Shown here piece by piece: positions 9,324 to 19,127 of a stretch of DNA of 26,721 nucleotides (positions are counted from its first letter, which is position 1; every line of letters begins with the position of its first letter). This stretch comes from Enterococcus sp. DIV0212c (GTDB lineage Bacteria; Bacillota; Bacilli; Lactobacillales; Enterococcaceae): contig NZ_JAFREN010000036.1 of the NCBI RefSeq assembly GCF_017377505.1, positions 1 through 26,721 on the forward strand. Direction: 5' to 3'. The notes beneath the pieces were generated by a model, which saw only the letters and a list, made by a program, of their open reading frames with translations, was not told where the DNA came from and searched no databases. The translations under genes were made by a program, and so were the position numbers.

Positions 9324-11483
9324 ATGAAAAGGAAACACTTTTTACTTTCATTCCTTGTGATGATGGCAAGTCTACTGACATTTACACTTGGGCAGTCTGC
9401 TCAGGCTGAGGAAAAAACATATAATATAGGAACTGATTTGACTTTTGCGCCGTTTGAATTTCAAGATTCTAAAGGTGAGTATGTTGGAATCGATGTTGAT
9501 TTACTACATGCAATCGCTGAAGACCAAGATTTTAAAGTAAATCTAAAACCACTCGGCTTTGATAGTGCCATTCAGGCCGTTCAATCAAAACAAGTTGACG
9601 CTATGATCGCTGGTATGAGTATTACGGATGAACGCAAAAAATCTTTCGACTTCTCTGAACCTTATTTCGATAGCGGTCTACAAATGGCTGTCAAAAAAGG
9701 CAATGACAAAATCAAAAGCTATGACGATTTAAAAGGTAAAACCGTTGCAGCAAAAGTTGGAACCGAAAGTGCAACGTTCCTAGAAAAAAATCAAGAAAAG
9801 TATGGCTACACAATCAAAAACTTCGATGACGCAACTGGTCTTTATCAATCACTTGAAAACGGTGAAGCTGATGCAATTTTTGATGATTACCCCGTTCTCG
9901 GTTATGCTATCACCAATGGACAAAAGCTACAATTAGTTGGTGAAAAAGAAACTGGAAGTTCTTATGGTTTTGCTGTAAAAAAAGGGCAAAACAAAGAATT
10001 GATTGAAAAATTCAATGCTGGTTTGAAAGACTTGAAAACTTCAGGTAAATATGAAGAAATCGTAGGCAAGTATATTACTACTGGAACTGAACCAGAAGCA
10101 AAAAACGATAGTAAGATGAAAAAGATTCAACCTAAAAAAGAGACTTATGTAATTGCTAGTGATTCTACATTTGCTCCATTTGAATTCCAAAATTCTGATG
10201 GTAAATATGAAGGAATCGATGTTGATTTAGTTAAACGTATCGCAGAATTACAAGACTTTGATATCGAATTTAAATTCATCGGTTTCAGTTCTGCCGTTCA
10301 AGCTGTTGAATCTGGACAAGCTGATGCAATGATCGCAGGAATGACGATCACAGATGAACGTGAAAAATCATTTGACTTCTCAACACCTTATTTCAACAGT
10401 GGTATTCAAATCGCTGTCAAAAAAGGCAATGACAAAATCAATGCTTATGAAGATTTAAAAGATAAAAAAGTTGGTGCTAAGATTGGGACTGAAAGTGCTG
10501 ATTTTCTTGAAACCAACAAACAAAAATATGGATATTCAATCAAATATTTAGACACAACAGATGCTTTATACAGCGCTCTTGAAATCGGTGAGATCGATGC
10601 AATGATGGATGATTATCCAGTAATTGGTTACGGCGTTGCTCAAAAACAACCTTTAACAACACCGATTCCTCGCGAAGAAGGCGGAAAATACGGCTTCGCT
10701 GTTAAAAAAGGTAAAAATCCAGAATTGATCCAAATGTTCAACGAAGGTTTAGCTGAATTAAAAAGAACAGGTGAATACGATGAAATCATCGGCAAATACG
10801 TAAAAGACGGTGCTTCTGAAAATAAAGTAGATGAATCAACATTCGTTGGTATGATCCAAAATAACTGGAAACGACTATTAAGTGGTTTATGGATGACTAT
10901 TCAATTAACATTGATTTCATTTATTTTAGCCTTGATCGTTGGTGTGATCTTCGGATTATTCAGTGCTTCTCCTTCTAAAGCGTTACGTGTACTTTCTACT
11001 ATCTATGTTGATATTATTCGCGGTATTCCTCTAATGGTTCTAGCTTTCTTCATTTATTTCGGCTTACCAGGAATTCTAGGTTTCAACATTCCAGTATTCC
11101 TTGCAGGAATCATTACGCTGACATTAAACGCCAGCGCTTATATCTCTGAAATAGTCCGCGGCGGAATCAACGCTGTGCCAGTTGGTCAAATGGAAGCTTC
11201 ACGTAGTTTAGGTCTTTCATACAACCGCACAATGCAAAAGATCATTTTACCGCAAGCAATCAAAATCATGATTCCATCTTTCGTCAATCAATTTGTTATC
11301 TCTTTAAAAGATACAACGATTCTTTCAGCGATTGGTTTGATCGAGTTATTACAAACAGGAAAAATCATCGTTGCAAGAAACTTACAAAGTACTATGGTTT
11401 ACTTCGTGATTGCTATGATGTATCTGATTTTGATCACGGCCTTGACGAAATTAGCTAAAGTTTTGGAAAAGAAGGTGAAATAA
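9324..11483 (+). CDS. glnP: GlnP: two substrate-binding domains fused to an ABC permease
   Basis: Membrane component of an ABC importer for glutamine and related amino acids. A signal peptide is visible at 1-28 (hydrophobic core, cut after AQA). Two consecutive SBP_bac_3 domains follow at about 31-258 and 273-498, each with the motif FAPFEFQ and an ITDER block. A transmembrane permease domain starts near 506 and has the ATPase-contact (EAA-type) loop near 611. Such tandem-SBD GlnP proteins are known from Lactococcus and streptococci, where the two domains differ in affinity for asparagine, glutamine and glutamate. The ATG at 9324 is chosen because AGGAGG lies 7 bases upstream and the signal peptide begins there. 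glnQ follows after one base. Confidence 0.93.
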   Translation: MKRKHFLLSFLVMMASLLTFTLGQSAQAEEKTYNIGTDLTFAPFEFQDSKGEYVGIDVDLLHAIAEDQDFKVNLKPLGFDSAIQAVQSKQVDAMIAGMSITDERKKSFDFSEPYFDSGLQMAVKKGNDKIKSYDDLKGKTVAAKVGTESATFLEKNQEKYGYTIKNFDDATGLYQSLENGEADAIFDDYPVLGYAITNGQKLQLVGEKETGSSYGFAVKKGQNKELIEKFNAGLKDLKTSGKYEEIVGKYITTGTEPEAKNDSKMKKIQPKKETYVIASDSTFAPFEFQNSDGKYEGIDVDLVKRIAELQDFDIEFKFIGFSSAVQAVESGQADAMIAGMTITDEREKSFDFSTPYFNSGIQIAVKKGNDKINAYEDLKDKKVGAKIGTESADFLETNKQKYGYSIKYLDTTDALYSALEIGEIDAMMDDYPVIGYGVAQKQPLTTPIPREEGGKYGFAVKKGKNPELIQMFNEGLAELKRTGEYDEIIGKYVKDGASENKVDESTFVGMIQNNWKRLLSGLWMTIQLTLISFILALIVGVIFGLFSASPSKALRVLSTIYVDIIRGIPLMVLAFFIYFGLPGILGFNIPVFLAGIITLTLNASAYISEIVRGGINAVPVGQMEASRSLGLSYNRTMQKIILPQAIKIMIPSFVNQFVISLKDTTILSAIGLIELLQTGKIIVARNLQSTMVYFVIAMMYLILITALTKLAKVLEKKVK

Positions 11484-11484
11484 T

Positions 11485-12222
11485 ATGGCTGAAAAAATTC
11501 TAGTAGAACATTTAGTAAAAAAATATGGTGATAATACTGTTCTTAACGACATCAACGTATCTATTCAAGAAGGCGATGTTGTTTGCGTCATTGGTCCTTC
11601 CGGCTCTGGTAAAAGTACTTTTCTTCGTTGTTTGAATCAACTTGAAGAAGCTACAAGCGGTGATATCATCATCGACGGAGCCAACCTAACAGATAAAAAT
11701 ACAAATATCAATAAAGTACGTCAACATATCGGCATGGTTTTCCAACATTTCAATCTATTCCCTCACCTGTCGATCATGGAAAATATTACATTAGCACCAA
11801 CAGATTTAGGTCGACTTTCAAAAAAAGAAGCGGAAGAGAAAGCAATCCAGCTTTTAGATACCGTTGGTTTAGCTGATAAAAAGGATAGCTATCCTGAATC
11901 ATTATCTGGTGGACAAAAGCAACGTGTGGCAATCGCTCGTGCCTTAGCAATGAATCCAGATATCATGCTATTCGACGAACCAACTTCTGCACTCGATCCT
12001 GAGATGGTTGGTGATGTATTGAATGTTATGAAAAAATTGGCAAAACAAGGAATGACGATGGTCATCGTAACTCATGAAATGGGATTCGCTAAAGAAGTAG
12101 CTAATCGGGTGATGTTTATCGATGGTGGTAATTTCTTAGAAGATGGCTCACCTCAACAAATCTTTGAAAATCCGCAAAATGAACGGACGAAAGATTTCTT
12201 GGATAAAGTGCTTAATATTTAA
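11485..12222 (+). CDS. glnQ: GlnQ, ATP-binding subunit of the glutamine-type ABC importer
   Basis: Polar-amino-acid ABC ATPase of 245 residues. The Walker A motif GPSGSGKST is at 37-45, then the Q-loop ([10 protein letters not shown]), the signature LSGGQKQR, Walker B IMLFDEP and the H-loop (VTHEMGFA). It powers the GlnP permease encoded one base upstream, with which its translation is probably coupled. It is the last gene of the unit, with a terminator six bases after the stop. Confidence 0.95.
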   Translation: MAEKILVEHLVKKYGDNTVLNDINVSIQEGDVVCVIGPSGSGKSTFLRCLNQLEEATSGDIIIDGANLTDKNTNINKVRQHIGMVFQHFNLFPHLSIMENITLAPTDLGRLSKKEAEEKAIQLLDTVGLADKKDSYPESLSGGQKQRVAIARALAMNPDIMLFDEPTSALDPEMVGDVLNVMKKLAKQGMTMVIVTHEMGFAKEVANRVMFIDGGNFLEDGSPQQIFENPQNERTKDFLDKVLNI

Positions 12223-12227
12223 ACAAA

Positions 12228-12273
12228 AGAAGATGTATTGCTTCGTAATATAAGCAATCCATCTTCTTTTTTT
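12228..12273 (+). terminator. Rho-independent terminator of glnPQ
   Basis: The arms AGAAGATGTATTGCTT and AAGCAATCCATCTTCT pair over 16 bases with one mismatch, have an 8-base loop, and are followed by a run of T. Confidence 0.92.
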
Positions 12274-12289
12274 CGCTTTTGCTTTACAC

Positions 12290-12318
12290 TTGATAATTTT
12301 ATTTTTTTAAAGTAAATT
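12290..12318 (+). promoter_or_regulatory. possible promoter of the SLC13/ArsB-type permease gene
   Basis: TTGATA at 12290-12295 and TAAATT at 12313-12318 are spaced by 17 bases. The -10 is only a four-of-six match. It fits the position between the glnPQ terminator and the next gene. Confidence 0.4.
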
Positions 12319-12347
12319 TGAACAGACTATAAAAGGAGCGTTGTTCA

Positions 12348-13451
12348 ATGAAACGATTATATACCTTTTTTACCAATGATTTATTATTTTCACTCTCTTT
12401 TTTGATTGCTCTTATCAGTTGTTATTTCGGTAAATTCTCATTAAAGTCTATTGATTTCAACGTTATTTTTTGCTTATTTGGCTTGATGCTTTTTGTAAAG
12501 AACCTTGAGAAATTAGGCATTCTAAATTATTTCGCTGAAAAGATGATCGATTTTTCTTCTACTACTCGTAGCCTAATCAGAAATATTGTCTTTCTATCGT
12601 TTGTTAGCTCTATGATCCTGACGAATGACGTTGCGATTCTTACGCTGATGCCGATTTACTTGACGATCATAAAGAAATTTCCAGAAATGGAAAATAAACT
12701 ATTCGGTGCCGTCTTGCTGATTGTTGCTGCAAATTTAGGTAGTAGCTTTTTCCCATTTGGCAATCCACAAAATCTGTTTTTATTTTCTTACTATTCACTA
12801 AACACTTTGACTTTTTTTAAGTGGTCTGTTGTACTGCTTTTATCTTCAAGTTTGTTTTTATTGATTTCTTTTCTATTTATCAAAAAAAGACCGATTCCTG
12901 AACAACATGATCAGCTGCCGATAATCAATAAAAACAAAACAGTTTTTTTAAGTGTGATTGGAGGATTCATTCTTTTAGGTGTCTTTAATGTCTTCCCCTA
13001 TTATCTGATAATTCCAGTTGCTGTAATCATTCTCACCATTTATGATAAAAATATACTTACACAAATTGATTATAAATTGTTATGGACGTTTGTTTTTTTC
13101 TTTATTGCTGTTGGAAATTTTGCCCAAGTAGAGTTCCTTTCCTCGTTCATAAAAGAACAATTTACGACAAGTACACGTACTTTTTTTGGCAGTATTCTAG
13201 TCAGCCAGCTTATCAGTAATGTTCCTGCAGCTGTTTTGATTGCACCATTTACCGAACAATCTCAGGCACTTTTTTGGGGTGTTAATGTGGGAGGCTTAGG
13301 GACGATCATTGCTTCATTAGCTAATTTGATTGGTTTTAAACTATATAAAGAGTACTATCCTAAACAATCAAAAATTTTTCTTTGGCAGTTCACTGCTATA
13401 AACGTAGTATTTTTACTCTTCTTCATCATGCTTTTTAGCTTTATATTATAA
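12348..13451 (+). CDS. ArsB/NhaD/SLC13-type membrane permease
   Basis: Very hydrophobic protein of 367 residues with about ten membrane segments in two halves. Each half carries a conserved ion-transporter loop: NDVAILTLMP near 87-96 and SNVPAAVLIAPF near 289-300. GGLGTIIASLANLIG follows in the second half. This is the layout of the ion transporter superfamily (ArsB, NhaD, CitM, SLC13). It is shorter than typical ArsB proteins (about 430) and has no arsenic genes beside it, so the substrate is unknown; an organic anion is as likely as arsenite. It is a single gene with AAGGAG 9 bases before the ATG. Confidence 0.8.
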   Translation: MKRLYTFFTNDLLFSLSFLIALISCYFGKFSLKSIDFNVIFCLFGLMLFVKNLEKLGILNYFAEKMIDFSSTTRSLIRNIVFLSFVSSMILTNDVAILTLMPIYLTIIKKFPEMENKLFGAVLLIVAANLGSSFFPFGNPQNLFLFSYYSLNTLTFFKWSVVLLLSSSLFLLISFLFIKKRPIPEQHDQLPIINKNKTVFLSVIGGFILLGVFNVFPYYLIIPVAVIILTIYDKNILTQIDYKLLWTFVFFFIAVGNFAQVEFLSSFIKEQFTTSTRTFFGSILVSQLISNVPAAVLIAPFTEQSQALFWGVNVGGLGTIIASLANLIGFKLYKEYYPKQSKIFLWQFTAINVVFLLFFIMLFSFIL

Positions 13452-13468
13452 GAGTAATAATGAACTAA

Positions 13469-13515
13469 ACCGACCTCCAAACGTTAAATCAGAAATCTGA
13501 CGTTTAGAGGTCGGT
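13469..13515. terminator. hairpin between convergent genes
   Basis: The arms ACCGACCTCCAAACGT and the complementary ACGTTTAGAGGTCGGT form a stem with one wobble around a short inner loop. T tracts on both sides are poor (GTGTTTA and GTTTAGTT), so termination may be partial. It serves the permease gene from the left and trhO from the right. Confidence 0.65.
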
Positions 13516-13552
13516 GTGTTTATGGTGAAATACCGTTTTAGATTTAAATTAA

Positions 13553-14494
13553 TTAATTCGCAATCGCTTCAAGTCTAGCTTTCACATCTTGTTCTGATAG
13601 CTCATTTCTCATCACATAACGATTTGCAGGATGATGGCGACATTCATCTGAACAGCTGCCAAGATACTTCGCTTCGTTTTCTTCTGATGCTAAAATTTGT
13701 TTATTACAGAAAGGATTGGCACAATTGATATAACGTTCGCAAGGTGTTCCGTCAAACCAGTCTGTGCCGATGATTTTTTTATCAACATGATTGATTTCAA
13801 CACTGATTCGTTCATCAAAAACGTACATTTTTCCATCCCATAATTCGCCTCTTGTCTCTGGATCTTTTCCATAAACAGCGATTCCACCATGAAGTTGGGC
13901 TACATCTTCAAAGCCTTCTTTGATCAACCAGCCAGAAAATTTCTCACAACGAATGCCACCAGTACAGTAAGTGACAACTTTTTTGTCCATAAATTGTTCT
14001 TTGTTGTCTCTAATCCATTGTGGTAATTCTCTAAAGTTACGAATATCTGGACGAACAGCGCCTCTAAAGTGGCCTAAGTCATATTCATAATCATTTCTAG
14101 CATCGATTACAACAGTCTCTTCATCTAGCAGTGCTTCTTTAAATTCAGCTGGCTCTAAATATTTTCCTGTCAATTCTAACGGATTAACATCTTCTTCCAA
14201 GCTTAAAGAAACTAATTCTTTTCTAGGACGAACAAACATTTTATGGAAAGCATTTTCTGGTACTTCATCTATTTTGAAATACGTATCTTTAAAGCGTTCA
14301 TCAGCTAACATCGCTTCCATATAAGCATCTGTTTCAGCAATCGTTCCTGACAATGTGCCGTTGATTCCTTCAGTTGCTACTAAAATTCTGCCTTTTAAGT
14401 TCAATGACTTACAAAAAGCTAAGTGCTCCTTTGCAAATTCTTCGGGGTTTTCAATCGTCGTATATTTATAATAAAGTAATACGCGGTAATCCAT
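13553..14494 (-). CDS. trhO: TrhO, tRNA uridine(34) hydroxylase (rhodanese family)
   Basis: Rhodanese-fold protein of 313 residues, formerly YceA/UPF0176. It makes 5-hydroxyuridine at position 34 of certain tRNAs. An N-terminal domain holds the motif EGINGTLSG. The rhodanese domain has the catalytic cysteine in [10 protein letters not shown] near 178-187. A cysteine-rich C-terminus follows ([21 protein letters not shown]). The start is the ATG at 14494 ([11 protein letters not shown]), with AAGGAG 9 bases upstream. The frame stays open to 14569, but the extra 25 residues are lysine-rich and not typical of the family. It is transcribed alone, convergent with the permease gene. Confidence 0.93.
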   Translation of the reverse strand: MDYRVLLYYKYTTIENPEEFAKEHLAFCKSLNLKGRILVATEGINGTLSGTIAETDAYMEAMLADERFKDTYFKIDEVPENAFHKMFVRPRKELVSLSLEEDVNPLELTGKYLEPAEFKEALLDEETVVIDARNDYEYDLGHFRGAVRPDIRNFRELPQWIRDNKEQFMDKKVVTYCTGGIRCEKFSGWLIKEGFEDVAQLHGGIAVYGKDPETRGELWDGKMYVFDERISVEINHVDKKIIGTDWFDGTPCERYINCANPFCNKQILASEENEAKYLGSCSDECRHHPANRYVMRNELSEQDVKARLEAIAN

Positions 14495-14659
14495 TTTATC
14501 TTTCTCCTTTTTCTTAGAAACTGTTTTGCTATCTCCATAATAACTGTACAGTCCATTTTTTATCTTCATACGTATTTAGTATATAAAAAAGGAAATAGGA
14601 AAAGCGAGCTATTTGCTTGTGGAATAGTGAACATATGGAAATAAACAAATGTTCCAAAG

Positions 14660-14696
14660 AAAAAAACTACCCACACTTAGAAATGTTTGGGTAGTT
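14660..14696 (-). terminator. Rho-independent terminator of the VOC gene
   Basis: On the minus strand AACTACCCA pairs with TGGGTAGTT, followed by a T run. It lies about 20 bases after the stop of the VOC-fold gene. Confidence 0.85.
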
Positions 14697-14712
14697 CATT
14701 TAAATTGACTCT

Positions 14713-15084
14713 TTATTGACCAGATACCGCAAAGTAGTTCTCATCATTATCCGCAAAGTTGAAGACTAATCCAGTTGGTAATTGAACTAGCTCGCCGACG
14801 CGCACGCCAGCATCTTTCATTTTTTTGTATAAATTGATGACATCGTCTGCAAAAAACATCAATGACGGCGTATTGCCAGCAACTTCTGGTGAATGTTGTT
14901 GGATAAATTCTAGATCGTATAACACAATCATCGTCTCTGCCGTTTCACTTGGTGCAATCTCCACAACTAATGTACCGTCAACTGCATCTCTTTCCTTTTC
15001 TACAAAACCGATTTTTTGCCAGAACTTGCTTGATTCCTCTACATTTGTTACATATAACATTATTTTGATTTGGTTAGTAAACAT
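14713..15084 (-). CDS. VOC-fold (glyoxalase/bleomycin-resistance superfamily) protein
   Basis: Protein of 123 residues with the paired beta-alpha-beta modules of the vicinal oxygen chelate fold: YVTNVEESSKFWQKIGF in the first, ADDVINLYKKMKDAGVRV in the second, and a C-terminal FADNDENYFAVSG strand pair. These cytoplasmic proteins often bind metals or small ligands; the substrate cannot be told. The usual metal ligands are not clearly visible. The start at 15084 (MFTNQIKIM) is chosen because GGAG lies just upstream and the VOC fold begins there. A -10 (TATAAT, 15119-15124) is placed to give a short leader. It is a single gene. Confidence 0.8.
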   Translation of the reverse strand: MFTNQIKIMLYVTNVEESSKFWQKIGFVEKERDAVDGTLVVEIAPSETAETMIVLYDLEFIQQHSPEVAGNTPSLMFFADDVINLYKKMKDAGVRVGELVQLPTGLVFNFADNDENYFAVSGQ

Positions 15085-15118
15085 AATTTTCGCTCCTATT
15101 CTCATATTGTTCTTCTCT

Positions 15119-15124
15119 ATTATA
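15119..15124 (-). promoter_or_regulatory. -10 element of the VOC gene promoter
   Basis: TATAAT on the minus strand, about 35 bases before the ATG; no strong -35 was found at the right distance. Confidence 0.4.
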
Positions 15125-15184
15125 TACTTTCTATCATAGTCGATGGTGCGTTTTATGAAAATAATTTTGCTCAATAGAAATTAA

Positions 15185-15222
15185 AAAGTAAGATACAATC
15201 ATTTAAGATCATATCTTACTTT
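15185..15222 (-). terminator. Rho-independent terminator after tcyP
   Basis: Perfect 11-base arms (AAAGTAAGATA and its complement) around a 16-base loop, followed on the minus strand by TTTTTAATTT. It is about 40 bases after the tcyP stop. Confidence 0.8.
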
Positions 15223-15263
15223 CATAAAGGTAACTCTCTTGGGGAAGAGAAGTGAATCACTTT

Positions 15264-16655
15264 TTAAGCATTTTCTTCAATAACTAGACTACTATCATTC
15301 AGCACATCACGGTCTAACTCTTTAATTCGTGAACTAGTCACGATTCCCGCTACCATACTGTCACTGACGTTAACAGCTGTTCTAGCCATATCGATCAACG
15401 GTTCTACAGAAATAACCAATCCAACGATTGCTACAGGTAAGTTCATTGCACCCAACACGATTAATGAAGCAAACGTTGCCCCACCACCGACACCGGCTAC
15501 ACCAAACGAACTGATTGTTACGATTGCAACTAGCATCAAGATAAATTCTAAACTGAAGACATTGATTCCAACTGTTGGCGCAACTATTGTAGCCAACATA
15601 GCTGGATAAACCCCTGCACAGCCATTTTGTCCAATTGACATACCAAAACTTGCAGCAAAGTTTGCTGTGGCATCATCAACGCCTAAAGCTTTTGTTTGTG
15701 TTTCAATATTTAAAGGCATTGCTCCTGCACTTGATCTTGAAGTAAAAGCAAAACTCAATACTGGGAATGATTTTTTCAAATAATTCACTGGGTTTACTTT
15801 GACTGCCATCAAGATCACTAAGTGAACCAGCATTACGATAATCAATGCGGTGTACGAAGCTAATACAAATTTTCCTAAGTTAAGGATCGCATCAAAATCA
15901 CTTGTTGCAACAACATTCGTCATCAACGCTAAAACCCCATAAGGTGTCAAACGTAAAACTAATGTCACGATACGCATCGTGATTTTATAAAGACTGTCGA
16001 TCAAGTTTGCAAAAAATTCTGCTTCTTTTGGTGCTTTTCTTTTAATACCTAAATAGGCAATTCCAACGAATGCGGCAAAAATCACCACGCCAATCGTACT
16101 AGTAGGACGAGTACCGGCAAAATCTGCAAAAACATTTTTAGGAATAAAAGATAAAATTTGTTGAGGAATCGATAGGTTTTCAACGGTTTCCTGTCGTGTC
16201 GCAAGTTCTGCGATCCGTGCCGTTTCTGCCGTTCCTTCTGTAAATTTCGCACCTTGTAGTCCAAACAATAATGTTGTTCCAATTCCAACCAAAGCTGCTA
16301 TAGCCGTTGTTCCTAATAAGGTTGCCAGGACAGTAAAGCTAATTTTTCCAACTTGCTTGGATTCTTTCATCTTAGTAAATGCTCCTACGATAGAAACAAA
16401 AACCAAGGGGATTACGAGCATTTGTAAAAATGCTACATATCCATTACCTACAATACCGATCCATTCCATTGCTTGCGTTGTAACTTTGTCTTGGGTACCG
16501 AATGCGAATTGAATAATTGCACCTAATACAATACCGACACCTAATGCAGCAAAAACACGTGTTGAAAATTTGTAGTGTTTTGCTTGCATACGATAAAAGA
16601 CGTATAACACTGCAAGAAAAGCAAGGACCACTAAAACAGTGATGAGTGTTGTCAT
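15264..16655 (-). CDS. tcyP: TcyP-type L-cystine:cation symporter (DAACS family)
   Basis: Membrane carrier of 463 residues, the same length as Bacillus subtilis TcyP and very similar to it by eye. Family blocks are visible: LQMLVIPLVFVSIV, ARPTSTIGVVIFAAFVGIA, TPYGVLALM, SFAFTSRSSAGAMPLNIE, SIGQNGCAGVYPAMLA and SFGVAGVGGGATFA, with a last segment SVEPLIDMARTAVNV. It would take up cystine with a cation. The start at 16655 (MTTLITVLVV) is fixed by GGGAGG seven bases upstream; that ribosome binding site ends the leader element at 16663-16787. It is a single gene with its own terminator. Cystine as substrate is inferred from family resemblance. Confidence 0.88.
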   Translation of the reverse strand: MTTLITVLVVLAFLAVLYVFYRMQAKHYKFSTRVFAALGVGIVLGAIIQFAFGTQDKVTTQAMEWIGIVGNGYVAFLQMLVIPLVFVSIVGAFTKMKESKQVGKISFTVLATLLGTTAIAALVGIGTTLLFGLQGAKFTEGTAETARIAELATRQETVENLSIPQQILSFIPKNVFADFAGTRPTSTIGVVIFAAFVGIAYLGIKRKAPKEAEFFANLIDSLYKITMRIVTLVLRLTPYGVLALMTNVVATSDFDAILNLGKFVLASYTALIIVMLVHLVILMAVKVNPVNYLKKSFPVLSFAFTSRSSAGAMPLNIETQTKALGVDDATANFAASFGMSIGQNGCAGVYPAMLATIVAPTVGINVFSLEFILMLVAIVTISSFGVAGVGGGATFASLIVLGAMNLPVAIVGLVISVEPLIDMARTAVNVSDSMVAGIVTSSRIKELDRDVLNDSSLVIEENA

Positions 16656-16662
16656 TTTTTTC

Positions 16663-16787
16663 CCTCCTAAATTTGAAAGCGTGACGGGCTCGTTCAACTC
16701 TGACAGAAAAATAGGAAAATATATTTGTGACGCTTGTTGTCACAGTTAAATTTTATCTTTTTTCCCAAAGAGTTAGCTAGTGAAGCC
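16663..16787 (-). repeat. structured leader element C (upstream of tcyP)
   Basis: Copy of a family seen four times in the window (also 18900-19015, 19023-19127, 19436-19504). Read on the minus strand it has a basal stem (AACTCT with AGAGTT), a middle stem made of GGGAAAA and its partner TTTTTCTG, an asymmetric loop AGAT opposite CCTA, and an apical stem TGTGAC/GTCACA. It ends in CAAATTTAGGAGG, the ribosome binding site, 7 bases before the start codon. Confidence 0.75.
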
Positions 16788-17022
16788 AGAATCCGCAATT
16801 GAAATGACAAGTACATCAAAGGAAGTAAAGGTTCCCGGGGATCATTCTTCAACGATCCGCCCTAAAAATAAATCAATTCATTTTCAGTGATAGGTACATT
16901 GTACCTGATTTAATAGCCTGAGGGGTATTATTTTGTTTCTATAACGATAGAAAAAAGAGTTTGTGATAGCTAGAAACTATCACAAACTCTTTATAGTAGT
17001 TAAAATTAAGGCTTCCTGACAA
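16788..17022 (-). other. upstream part of the tcyP leader and promoter region
   Basis: No gene is seen. It contains the DUF1149 terminator (16954-16992), a 13-base palindrome GGTACATTGTACC at 16893-16905, and an inverted repeat at 16839-16858 (arms GGATCGTT and AATGATCC on the minus strand). A tentative promoter is TTGAAG (16847-16852) and TTTACT (16824-16829), spaced 17 bases; its -35 falls inside that inverted repeat. No T-box or S-box signature was found. Confidence 0.45.
16954..16992 (-). terminator. Rho-independent terminator of the DUF1149 gene
   Basis: The arms AAAGAGTTTGTGATAG and CTATCACAAACTCTTT are perfectly complementary around a 7-base loop, followed by a T run on the minus strand. 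It lies about 30 bases after the stop. Confidence 0.92.
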
Positions 17023-17412
17023 TTATGCTTCGGGTGCTGATTGGAAGTTTAATTGGATACCAGGTATGTCTAAAGCAATTTCAGTGATTTCATATGCCAT
17101 GCGTTGAACGATACTGAACAACGGACTAACTAATTCATCCACTTCTTCTTGGCTGATATCTTCTTGTTTTTCAATTTTGTGATTGATTACGTGATTGATT
17201 TGGCTAACTGAGCCTGACAAAACATATTCCTCAAAAACTAAACGAAACTCTAAACGAGCTGCAATGATTGAATTTTCTTTTGGGTAATTTTCATCTGTCG
17301 ATTCGATAGGTGAAAATCCCACTCTAAGGTCTGTTTCTACTTCTTCCATATCTTGTGTGCGCATATCATAATGAAAAGCCTCTACAACTTCTTGTTGACG
17401 TTTTAATTCCAC
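17023..17412 (-). CDS. DUF1149 family protein
   Basis: Acidic cytoplasmic protein of 129 residues. It starts MELKRQQEVVEAFHYD and has the central region RLEFRLVFEEYVLSGSVSQINHV typical of the DUF1149 family of Lactobacillales. A SecB-like fold has been reported for this family as far as I recall; the function is unknown. The start is GTG, with AAGGAG about 9 bases upstream. An extended -10 (TGT-TATAAT, 17500-17508) gives an 80-90-base leader. It is a single gene between the UPF0210 gene and tcyP. Confidence 0.8.
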   Translation of the reverse strand: MELKRQQEVVEAFHYDMRTQDMEEVETDLRVGFSPIESTDENYPKENSIIAARLEFRLVFEEYVLSGSVSQINHVINHKIEKQEDISQEEVDELVSPLFSIVQRMAYEITEIALDIPGIQLNFQSAPEA

Positions 17413-17499
17413 GTTGGTATTCTCCTTTTTCTTTTATGTCCGATAGCCATTATCTCTACCCTTGTGAAGCGTGTAAAAAATAATAGTTGTCTTTCATAT

Positions 17500-17508
17500 A
17501 TTATAACA
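17500..17508 (-). promoter_or_regulatory. extended -10 promoter of the DUF1149 gene
   Basis: TGT-TATAAT on the minus strand, followed by an AT-rich leader. The -35 is weak. Confidence 0.55.
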
Positions 17509-17548
17509 TACTTCTTTTTCTCACAAATACTAAGAAAATTTTTTTAAT

Positions 17549-18892
17549 CTAATTTTTAAAGGAATGAATCGGTGCTGGAATACGGCCGCCTCTTAAAATA
17601 AAATCTGTTGAAGCATACTCATTAACTTTCATAACTGGAGCTCTTCCCAATAAACCGCCGAATTCGACCATATCTCCAACCTTTGTACCTTTCGCAGGTA
17701 TGATTCTGACCGCAGTGGTTTTATGATTAATCACGCCGATTGCCGCTTCATCTGCAATCATTGCAGCAATCGTTTCAGCTGAGGTTTCGCCTGGAATCGC
17801 AATCATATCTAAACCAACTGAGCAAATTGCTGTCATCGCTTCTAATTTTTCCAAGTTTAATGCACCATTGTTAACAGCATCGATCATTCCCGCATCTTCT
17901 GAAACTGGAATAAATGCGCCTGATAGTCCACCAACATGATTACAAGCCATCACGCCACCTTTTTTCACTGCATCATTTAATAAAGCCAACGCAGCAGTTG
18001 TTCCGTGTGTTCCCACACTTTCTAAACCCATTTCCTCTAAAATATAAGCAACACTATCTCCAACAGCTGGAGTTGGCGCCAAAGATAGATCAACGATTCC
18101 AAAAGGAACATTCAAGCGTTCTGAAGCGATTTTACCAACTAGTTGTCCCATTCTGGTAATTTTAAAAGCGGTTTGTTTTACTACTTCTGCAACAACATCA
18201 AAAGGTTCTCCTTTGACTTTCTCCAATGCTCGTTTGACTACTCCTGGTCCGCTGACACCTACGTTGATCACACAATCCGCTTCACCCACACCGTGAAAAG
18301 CACCAGCCATAAATGGATTATCTTCTACAGCATTTGCAAAAACAACTAATTTTGCACAGCCCATATCTGATTTTTCGGCAGTTTCTTTGATTACATAGCC
18401 CATATGACGAACTGCATCCATATTGATTCCTGCTCTGGTTGAGCCAATATTCACGGATGAACAAACAAACTCTGTTTCCGCAAGTGCTTGAGGAATTGAA
18501 TTAATCAAGATCTCATCACCATGTTGATAGCCTTTTTCAACTAAAGCACTGAACCCACCAATAAAGTTAACTCCAACTGCCAAAGCTGCCTTGTCTAAAA
18601 CTTTAGCATATTTTACATAATCTTTATCTGGACTAGCAGCTGCGATAATGCCGATCGGTGTCACAGAAATTCGTTTATTGATGATAGGAATTCCGTACTC
18701 AGTCTCAATCTCTGCTCCAACTTTTACTAGATTTTTTGCTAAACGAGTAATTTTGTCATAAATTTTTTGACATGCTCGATCACTATCGCTATCGATACAA
18801 TCTAACAAAGAAATTCCCATTGTAATGGTTCTAATATCTAAATTCTCTTCTTCGATCATGCGAATAGTTTCTAAAATTTGATTTGTCTCCAA
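17549..18892 (-). CDS. UPF0210 (PFL-like) protein
   Basis: Protein of 447 residues of the UPF0210/DUF711 family, structurally related to pyruvate formate-lyase but with no proven function. Visible blocks are [27 protein letters not shown] at the N-terminus, [21 protein letters not shown] and [11 protein letters not shown], with [19 protein letters not shown] in the C-terminal third. The start is TTG at 18892: AGGAGG lies exactly 7 bases upstream, and the frame open beyond it would run into the leader repeat. It is almost always paired with an ACT-domain protein, as here, and shares the promoter at 19557-19584. Two structured repeats separate the two genes. Confidence 0.9.
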   Translation of the reverse strand: METNQILETIRMIEEENLDIRTITMGISLLDCIDSDSDRACQKIYDKITRLAKNLVKVGAEIETEYGIPIINKRISVTPIGIIAAASPDKDYVKYAKVLDKAALAVGVNFIGGFSALVEKGYQHGDEILINSIPQALAETEFVCSSVNIGSTRAGINMDAVRHMGYVIKETAEKSDMGCAKLVVFANAVEDNPFMAGAFHGVGEADCVINVGVSGPGVVKRALEKVKGEPFDVVAEVVKQTAFKITRMGQLVGKIASERLNVPFGIVDLSLAPTPAVGDSVAYILEEMGLESVGTHGTTAALALLNDAVKKGGVMACNHVGGLSGAFIPVSEDAGMIDAVNNGALNLEKLEAMTAICSVGLDMIAIPGETSAETIAAMIADEAAIGVINHKTTAVRIIPAKGTKVGDMVEFGGLLGRAPVMKVNEYASTDFILRGGRIPAPIHSFKN

Positions 18893-18899
18893 AATGATA

Positions 18900-19015
18900 C
18901 CTCCTAAATTTAAAAGCATAGCGGGCTCGTTTAGGCTCGTAGAAAAATAGGCTTGTGAAGCTTTTTGTCACTAGCAGATTTTATCTTTTTTCCTAGAGAC
19001 TAGCCCGTGAAGCTA
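18900..19015 (-). repeat. structured leader element B2 (upstream of the UPF0210 gene)
   Basis: Second copy nearest the gene. The basal stem uses GGGCT with AGCCC, the middle stem TAGGAAAA with TTTTTCTA, the same AGAT/CCTA loop, and an apical stem GCTAGTGA/TCACAAGC with one mismatch. It ends TTAAATTTAGGAGG, the ribosome binding site of the UPF0210 gene. Confidence 0.75.
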
Positions 19016-19022
19016 GATAATG

Positions 19023-19127
19023 TTAAAAGCTGAAAGAGCTCATTTAACCTTGACAGGAAAATAGGAAAAAATAACTGAGACGTTCTTTGACTCATTTATT
19101 TTTTATCTTTTTCCCGAAATGGAGCTC
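19023..19127 (-). repeat. structured element B1 between the ACT and UPF0210 genes
   Basis: Basal stem GAGCTC-ATTT with AAATGAGCTC, one bulged C; middle stem CGGGAAAA with TTTTCCTG; internal loop AGAT/CCTA; apical stem of A-rich bases ending TGAG/CTCA. Unlike the other copies it is followed not by a ribosome binding site but directly by B2, joined through AGCTTTTAACATTATCTAGC. Confidence 0.75.

Noticed and set aside
13690..13890. 66-codon minus-strand frame within trhO
   Set aside because: Out-of-frame shadow of trhO without its own start signals.
16893..16905. GGTACATTGTACC as a CopY (cop) box
   Set aside because: The cop box has a two-base spacer (TACA-N2-TGTA); here the spacer is one base, and no copper genes are near.
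16663..17022. T-box or S-box riboswitch in the tcyP leader
   Set aside because: No T-box antiterminator motif (GGGTGG-type) and no S-box core were found; a terminator before tcyP is also missing.
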